Part shown: one piece after another, positions 59,752-64,000 of the stretch
Layout of the letters: each line of letters opens with the position of its first letter
How positions within the stretch are numbered: position 1 is the stretch's first letter
NCBI RefSeq assembly: GCF_004016525.1
Contig: NZ_SACJ01000016.1
Coordinates: 40,037 to 104,036 of the forward strand
Direction: 5' to 3'
Length of the DNA stretch: 64,000 nt
Source of the DNA: Flavobacterium sufflavum
Lineage (GTDB): Bacteria; Bacteroidota; Bacteroidia; Flavobacteriales; Flavobacteriaceae
The notes under the pieces: generated by a model
Databases searched by the model: none
Told to the model about the DNA's origin: nothing
What the model saw: the letters and a program-made list of their open reading frames with translations, nothing else
Program-made: the position numbers and the translations under genes

Positions 59752-60096
59752 TTATTTTACTTTATTAAGTACAGCTTTGAAAGCTTCTGGGTGGTTCATA
59801 GCTAAATCAGCAAGAACTTTTCTGTTCAATTCGATTCCGTTAGCTTTTACTTTCCCCATGAATTGTGAATAAGACATTCCTTCTAATCTAGCTCCAGCGT
59901 TGATACGTTGAATCCATAAAGCACGGAAATTTCTTTTATTCACTTTTCTGTCACGGTATGCATAGCACATTGCTTTTTCTACCGCATTCTTTGCAACTGT
60001 CCAAACGTTTTTACGTCTACCAAAGAAACCTTTGGCTTGCTTCATTATTTTTTTTCTTCTTGCTCTTTTAGCAACTGAATTTACCGATCTTGGCAT
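59752..60096 (-). CDS. rplT: 50S ribosomal protein L20
   Basis: 114 residues: MPRSVNSVAKRARRKKIMKQAKGFFGRRKNVW is the standard opening and RALWIQRINAGAR lies in the middle. L20 binds 23S rRNA early in 50S assembly and in other bacteria represses its own operon by binding a leader. The last gene of the thrS-infC-rpmI-rplT unit; 100 bases separate it from rpmI, room enough for a leader structure, but I could not identify a known L20 leader. Ends at the strong terminator at 59684-59713. Confidence 0.97.
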   Translation of the reverse strand: MPRSVNSVAKRARRKKIMKQAKGFFGRRKNVWTVAKNAVEKAMCYAYRDRKVNKRNFRALWIQRINAGARLEGMSYSQFMGKVKANGIELNRKVLADLAMNHPEAFKAVLNKVK

Positions 60097-60196
60097 AATT
60101 TTATTGTTTTTTTGTAGCAGGCGTCCCGAATTTAATCAAGGGAACTTATGGCCATACTCCAAGGTTATAATTTAATTGTTTTAACCTAAAGAACTA

Positions 60197-60394
60197 TTAG
60201 ATAATTCTTAATTGTTGTTTGATGCTTTTCTCATCTGTTTTGTGAACTAGCGCTGAGTGAGTCAAAGCTAATTTACGTTTTTTAGATTTTTTAGTCAGGA
60301 TGTGACTTTTAAAAGCGTGTTTTCTTTTAATTTTTCCAGAACCAGTAACTTTAAAACGTTTCTTGGCGCTAGATTTGGTTTTCATTTTAGGCAT
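60197..60394 (-). CDS. rpmI: 50S ribosomal protein L35
   Basis: 65 residues: MPKMKTKSSAKKRFKVTGSGKIKRKHAFKSHIL is canonical L35, followed by the basic tail TKKSKKRKLALTHSALVHKTDEKSIKQQL. It is a structural part of the large subunit. Between infC and rpmI (60395-60494) lies a repeat-like stretch that contains GCGAAGCAATCTC, also found at 41941-41953, and several CTGCAA words; it has no obvious L20-leader stem. Confidence 0.97.
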   Translation of the reverse strand: MPKMKTKSSAKKRFKVTGSGKIKRKHAFKSHILTKKSKKRKLALTHSALVHKTDEKSIKQQLRII

Positions 60395-60494
60395 TTTTTC
60401 CTAGTGTTTTAATTTATTCTTACTTACTTGTCTTTGCGAGCTTGCGAAGCAATCTCCTCATATTTTCTGCAATCTGCTTTCTGCAAACTGAATA

Positions 60495-61052
60495 CTATTT
60501 CTTCTTCTTCGGAGCAATGAACATAATCATTCTCTTTCCTTCAAGAACAGGCATAGCTTCTACTTTACCGTGTTCTTCTAAATCCTGAGCTAATCTTAAT
60601 AATAAGATTTGGCCTTGATCTTTATAAATAATAGAACGTCCCTTAAAGAAAACAAATGCTTTTAATTTAGCACCTTCTTTTAAGAATTTTTCAGCGTTCT
60701 TTCTTTTAAATTCATAATCATGCTCATCTGTTTGAGGTCCAAAACGGATTTCCTTAACGACAACCTGTGAAGATTTCGCTTTTAGAATTTTTTCTCGTTT
60801 CTTTTGCTCATAAACAAATTTTTTGTAATCCATGATTTTACAAACCGGTGGATCTGCATTTGGTGAAATTTCAACTAAATCTAGTTCAAACTCGTCAGCT
60901 AATCTTAATGCTTCGGAAAGTTTGAAAACTCCAGGCTCAATGTTTTCACCTACAAGCCTTACTTCTTGCACTCCACGAATATGATTGTTTATTCTGTGTG
61001 CATCTTTTTTTTCTACGCGAGGTTGAAAACCTCTGTTGCTTCTTATTGCTAT
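60495..61052 (-). CDS. infC: Translation initiation factor IF-3, non-canonical ATA start
   Basis: 185 residues. From 60971 the sequence reads QEVRLVGENIEPGVFKLSEA, the middle of the IF-3 N-terminal domain, so the gene must begin upstream. In the same frame the upstream codons read AIRSNRGFQPRVEKKDAHRI then NNHIRGV, the normal flavobacterial N-terminus, and the codon before AIRSNRG is ATA at 61050-61052. There is no in-frame ATG, GTG or TTG nearer than 60971. infC in E. coli begins with AUU and IF-3 represses its own mRNA by rejecting such starts; the same autoregulation is expected here. C-terminal domain intact (VVVKEIRFGPQTDEHDYEFK). Confidence 0.88.
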   Translation of the reverse strand: MAIRSNRGFQPRVEKKDAHRINNHIRGVQEVRLVGENIEPGVFKLSEALRLADEFELDLVEISPNADPPVCKIMDYKKFVYEQKKREKILKAKSSQVVVKEIRFGPQTDEHDYEFKRKNAEKFLKEGAKLKAFVFFKGRSIIYKDQGQILLLRLAQDLEEHGKVEAMPVLEGKRMIMFIAPKKKK

Positions 61053-61068
61053 GACTTTAAAATTTAAG

Positions 61069-63015
61069 TTAAACTGTAAATACTTTTAATGTTTTGTTTA
61101 TTTCTTCGTTTACAATCGAAGCAAATTCTTCTATTGTTACGCTAATATTTCCTTTCCCTTCCTGACCTTGACGACGGATTGAGATAGTACCGTTTTTCTC
61201 CTCTTCCTCACCTACGATAAGCATAAACGGGATTTTTTGCAATTCAGCATCCCTAATTTTCTTACCAATTGTCTCGTTTCTGTTGTCAATTAGCCCGCGA
61301 ATTTCGTGAATTTCCAGCAATTCTAAAACTTTTTTAGCATAATTTTCATATTTCTCGCTCAAAGACAATATAATAGCCTGTTCAGGCATTAGCCAAAGAG
61401 GGAAATTTCCTGCTGTATGTTCCAGTAAAATAGCGATAAAACGTTCCATAGATCCAAAAGGAGCTCTGTGGATCATCACTGGTCGGTGTAATTCGTTATC
61501 AGAACCTTTGTAAGTTAATTCGAAGCGCTCAGGTAGGTTGTAGTCAACCTGGATTGTTCCTAGTTGCCATTGTCTTCCCAGTGCGTCTTTCACCATGAAA
61601 TCTAATTTTGGTCCGTAGAAAGCAGCTTCACCATATTCAACAACGGTATTTAATCCTTTGTCTCTGGCAGCGTTGATAATTGCGTTTTCTGCTTTTTCCC
61701 AGTTTTCATCTGTACCAATATATTTCTCTCTGTTCTCTTTGTCTCTTAATGAAATCTGAGCCGTAAAATTTTCGAAACCTAATGAGCCAAATACATAAAG
61801 AACAAGATCAATTACTTTTTTGAATTCTTCGTCTAATTGTTCAGGAGTACAGAAAATATGCGCATCATCTTGAGTAAATCCTCTTACACGAGTCAAACCG
61901 TGTAATTCACCAGATTGCTCATATCTATAAACAGTGCCAAATTCAGCATAACGCTTCGGTAAATCTTTGTACGACCAAGGTCTTACATTGTAGATTTCAC
62001 AATGGTGAGGACAGTTCATAGGTTTTAATAAAAACTCTTCGCCTTCGGCAGGAGTATTTATTGGTTGGAAACTATCAGCTCCGTATTTTGCATAGTGACC
62101 AGAAGTTACATAAAGTTCTTTTTGACCAATATGTGGAGTAACTACTTGCTCATAACCAGCTTTCTTTTGTGCTTTTTTCAAGAATTGCTCTAATCTATCT
62201 CTTAAAGCAGCTCCTTTTGGTAACCATAAAGGTAGGCCTTGACCCACTTTTTGAGAAAAAGCAAACAATTCCAATTCTTTTCCAAGTTTACGGTGATCGC
62301 GACGTTTTGCTTCTTCAAGAAGTAAAAGGTACTCAGTCAAGTCTTTTTGTTTAGGGAAAGAAGTTCCGTAAACACGAGTCAGCTGCTTGTTTTTTTCATC
62401 ACCTCTCCAGTAAGCACCAGCAACACTCATCACTTTCATTGCTTTGATAAGACCAGTGTTTGGAATGTGGCCTCCACGACATAAGTCGGTAAAAGTATCG
62501 TGATCACAAAAAGTGATTGTTCCGTCTTCTAGATTCGAAATCAATTCAGTTTTGTATACATTGTCCTTATATAGTTCTAAAGCTTCTGCTTTTGTAACTG
62601 GGCGTAATTTAAATTCGTGTTTTCCTCTTGAGATTTCTAAAACGCGGTCTTCGATTTTCTTGAAATCGGCTTCGGTGATTTTTTGATCTTCAAAATCCAC
62701 ATCATAATAAAAACCATTAGCGATAGCTGGACCAAGAGTTAATTTAATTCCTGGGTACATTTCTTCAAGAACTTGAGCCATCACGTGAGAAGTAGAATGC
62801 CAAAAAGCTTTTTTGCCTTCTAAATCATTCCATGTATATAATGTAAGACTGCCGTCCGTCGTTAAAGGAGTTACTGTTTCTATAGTTGTACCATTAAAAG
62901 AAGCCGAAATTACATTTCTTGCAAATCCTTCGCTAATGCTTTTAGCAACATCCATCGGAGTAGCGCCTGGCGCAAACTCTCTAACTGACCCATCGGGCAA
63001 AGTAATCTTAATCAT
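61069..63015 (-). CDS. thrS: Threonyl-tRNA synthetase
   Basis: 648 residues from ATG 63015 (MIKITLPDGSVREFAPGATP), the family's usual start; the upstream open frame (28 codons of low-complexity sequence) contains the promoter and is rejected. Visible: TGS domain (1-60), editing domain with HSTSHVMAQ and CHDTF-like residues, and class II core with FLLKPMNCPHHCEIY, YRYEQSGELHGLTRVRGFTQDDAHIFC, RPVMIHRAPFGSMERF. It charges tRNA-Thr. First gene of the operon; infC starts 16 bases after its stop. A full promoter lies 23-53 bases upstream. Confidence 0.97.
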   Translation of the reverse strand: MIKITLPDGSVREFAPGATPMDVAKSISEGFARNVISASFNGTTIETVTPLTTDGSLTLYTWNDLEGKKAFWHSTSHVMAQVLEEMYPGIKLTLGPAIANGFYYDVDFEDQKITEADFKKIEDRVLEISRGKHEFKLRPVTKAEALELYKDNVYKTELISNLEDGTITFCDHDTFTDLCRGGHIPNTGLIKAMKVMSVAGAYWRGDEKNKQLTRVYGTSFPKQKDLTEYLLLLEEAKRRDHRKLGKELELFAFSQKVGQGLPLWLPKGAALRDRLEQFLKKAQKKAGYEQVVTPHIGQKELYVTSGHYAKYGADSFQPINTPAEGEEFLLKPMNCPHHCEIYNVRPWSYKDLPKRYAEFGTVYRYEQSGELHGLTRVRGFTQDDAHIFCTPEQLDEEFKKVIDLVLYVFGSLGFENFTAQISLRDKENREKYIGTDENWEKAENAIINAARDKGLNTVVEYGEAAFYGPKLDFMVKDALGRQWQLGTIQVDYNLPERFELTYKGSDNELHRPVMIHRAPFGSMERFIAILLEHTAGNFPLWLMPEQAIILSLSEKYENYAKKVLELLEIHEIRGLIDNRNETIGKKIRDAELQKIPFMLIVGEEEEKNGTISIRRQGQEGKGNISVTIEEFASIVNEEINKTLKVFTV

Positions 63016-63037
63016 TGTTAGTTTAATTTTGAGAATG

Positions 63038-63068
63038 CAAATATATAGTATTAGAAAAATACATACAA
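63038..63068 (-). promoter_or_regulatory. Promoter of the thrS operon
   Basis: Minus strand: TTG (63066-63068), a 20-base spacer, and TATATTTG (63038-63045), a full match to the Bacteroidota consensus. The leader to the ATG at 63015 is about 18 bases, leaving little room for a T-box-like riboswitch. Confidence 0.7.
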
Positions 63069-63147
63069 TATATATTATAGTATGTTTCGCGTAATTCAAG
63101 TCTAAATAAAATGCTTACCTATATATGTATTCTTTTCTGGAGCTATT

Positions 63148-63216
63148 TCCTGCTATTCGTTTCAATTTTTTGTGCCGAACGCCGGCACAAAAGGATTTTT
63201 ACTTCTATCAGGGCTA
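63148..63216 (-). repeat. Structured intergenic repeat, copy C
   Basis: On the minus strand it starts TAGCCCTGATAGAAGT and ends AACGAATAGCAGGA; CCTG pairs with CAGG. The inner hairpin is TTTTGTGCCG/CGGCACAAAA (arms 63168-63177 and 63183-63192). Same flanks as copies A and B, different stem. It lies between thrS and the rRNA promoters. The rest of the 63100-63420 gap shows degenerate CTTTGTG words (63281-63325) and no gene. Confidence 0.65.
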
Positions 63217-63424
63217 GGGATTGTGTTTGAAATAGCGAGATGTACTAATATATTAGTATGGTTTATTAGAAAAGTCTTTGCGGGCTTTGTGTCTTCTTAG
63301 TGTTCTTTGTGTTTAAAAACAGTATTGATTTATCTAAAATCCTACAAACGCTAAAAAAGTCAAAAAATAAGAATCACGTTTTCAGTAGATTAAAAAATAG
63401 TTTTAAAATAGTTTGAAAAATCTA

Positions 63425-63454
63425 TTGTAGAAACGAATAAAGGTTCTACTTTTG
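63425..63454 (+). promoter_or_regulatory. rRNA promoter P1
   Basis: TTG (63425-63427), 19-base spacer, TACTTTTG (63447-63454), followed by CACCCGC. Confidence 0.8.
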
Positions 63455-63545
63455 CACCCGCAACAATGCAGACGTTCATTAAAATACTGACAAATACTAA
63501 ATCGGAATTAGGGATTTATTTCTAAAAAAAAAAGGTTTAAAAAAG

Positions 63546-63577
63546 TTTGTGAGATTTAAAAACAGATGTTACATTTG
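63546..63577 (+). promoter_or_regulatory. rRNA promoter P2
   Basis: TTTG (63546-63549), 20-base spacer, TACATTTG (63570-63577), followed by CACCCCGC. Confidence 0.8.
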
Positions 63578-63670
63578 CACCCCGCAAAAGCGACAAGTTA
63601 TTTGAAAAATTGCTGAGAAATTAAAAAGAAACGAAGAAAAAAAATCTTTAAAAAAAACTTTAAAAATTTC

Positions 63671-63700
63671 TTGCGAGAATAAAAAGAAGTTGTACTTTTG
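63671..63700 (+). promoter_or_regulatory. rRNA promoter P3
   Basis: TTG (63671-63673), 19-base spacer, TACTTTTG (63693-63700), followed by CACCCGC. About 200 bases of leader separate it from 16S. Confidence 0.8.
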
Positions 63701-63897
63701 CACCCGCTTCGAGAAACACATCAAATGTGAAAAACGAAGAGAGAATTAAGAAGACACGTTCCTAGACATATTGAATTGACAGCCGTCTTTATCGAAAGAT
63801 AGAGACAAAAGAATAAGAGTAATAGAATCGAGAGATTAGAATAAACCACTAGAGTCTTCAGTCAAATAAATAAAGAGATGAAAATCTCAAACAATAT

Positions 63898-64000
63898 ACG
63901 ATGAAGAGTTTGATCCTGGCTCAGGATGAACGCTAGCGGCAGGCTTAACACATGCAAGTCGAGGGGTATTGGTTTTCGGACCAAGAGACCGGCGCACGGG
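63898..64000 (+). rRNA. rrs: 16S ribosomal RNA, 5' end (continues beyond window)
   Basis: AGAGTTTGATCCTGGCTCAG at 63905-63924 is the universal 16S 5' primer site, eight bases into the mature RNA, so the 5' end is near 63898. It continues with GATGAACGCTAGCGGCAGGC and GTCGAGGGGTAT, a Flavobacterium-type first variable region. Only 103 bases are in the window. It marks the start of an rRNA operon read to the right and driven by the three promoters upstream. Confidence 0.97.

Noticed and set aside
60097..60196. L20 autoregulatory leader before rplT
   Set aside because: The 100-base spacer has some pairing but nothing I can match to a described L20 leader.
63016..63099. 28-codon N-terminal extension of threonyl-tRNA synthetase
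   Set aside because: The extension is hydrophobic low-complexity sequence that contains the TTG-20-TATATTTG promoter; homologues start at MIKITLPDGS.
1..64000. tRNA, tmRNA, RNase P RNA, prophage or transposase genes
   Set aside because: All gaps above 100 bases were read on both strands; no cloverleaf, known RNA core or transposase/integrase motif was seen.

Overview
The window looks like chromosomal DNA of a Flavobacterium-like member of the Bacteroidota. It is AT-rich. Promoters match the Bacteroidota form (TTG, about 20 nt, TAnnTTTG) and genes lack Shine-Dalgarno sites. The 16S rRNA gene that begins at the right edge (about 63898) has a Flavobacterium-type 5' end, and nearly every protein has a familiar flavobacterial form. 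Most of the window is housekeeping sequence with short accessory patches; I see no prophage, transposase, CRISPR array or tRNA gene.

Region by region. 1-2.9 kb: a secreted TPR plus MORN-type repeat protein, cut by the window edge, and a DUF4268 protein. 2.9-8.7 kb: a CoA-type NUDIX hydrolase, a PlsC-like acyltransferase, an unlinked type III polyketide synthase, a DUF3810 membrane metalloprotease-like protein and PepD. 8.7-13.2 kb: small secreted proteins, a DEAD-box RNA helicase with an Arg/Gly-rich tail, and RdgB. 13.4-13.92 kb: two tandem, promoter- and terminator-equipped non-coding RNA genes, the most interesting feature here. 13.9-20.2 kb: a minus-strand run of a membrane-anchored glutamate-synthase-domain protein, a NYN/LOTUS protein, a polysaccharide deacetylase lipoprotein, DUF2200, OsmC, a YfiT-like protein and two probable immunity-type orphans. 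20.5-24 kb: an alpha-oxoamine synthase of the serine palmitoyltransferase/cysteate acyltransferase type, with a GNAT protein and an outer-membrane-type protein facing it. 24.2-29.8 kb: a surface-polysaccharide or envelope run (DUF4834, YfhO, glycosyltransferase, flippase). 30.2-35.4 kb: UvrA, a sigma factor with a 47-residue companion, an endonuclease III without iron-sulfur cysteines, and a Bcp peroxiredoxin. 35.6-37.7 kb: an accessory patch (DUF2971, two YcxB-like membrane proteins). 37.8-46.6 kb: a conserved orphan, a metallo-beta-lactamase-fold hydrolase, a split transketolase and SelO. 47-56.3 kb: Tgt, an LptF/G-type permease, a DMT transporter, an LTA-synthase-like sulfatase, AccA, DnaB and a secreted amidotransferase-like protein. 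56.3-59.6 kb: a lipoprotein, a small protein and a two-component system. 59.7-63 kb: the classic thrS-infC-rpmI-rplT operon, with infC starting at a non-canonical ATA. 63.4-64 kb: three tandem rRNA promoters and the 5' end of 16S.

Between the genes there is more order than usual. Three copies of a structured intergenic repeat (about 20.36, 46.8 and 63.2 kb) keep conserved flanks around hairpins whose sequence changes but whose pairing is preserved. Several terminators exist as near-identical pairs. A palindrome, TCCCGATAGYTATCGGGA, recurs. Positions and motifs were read by eye; no database search was run.
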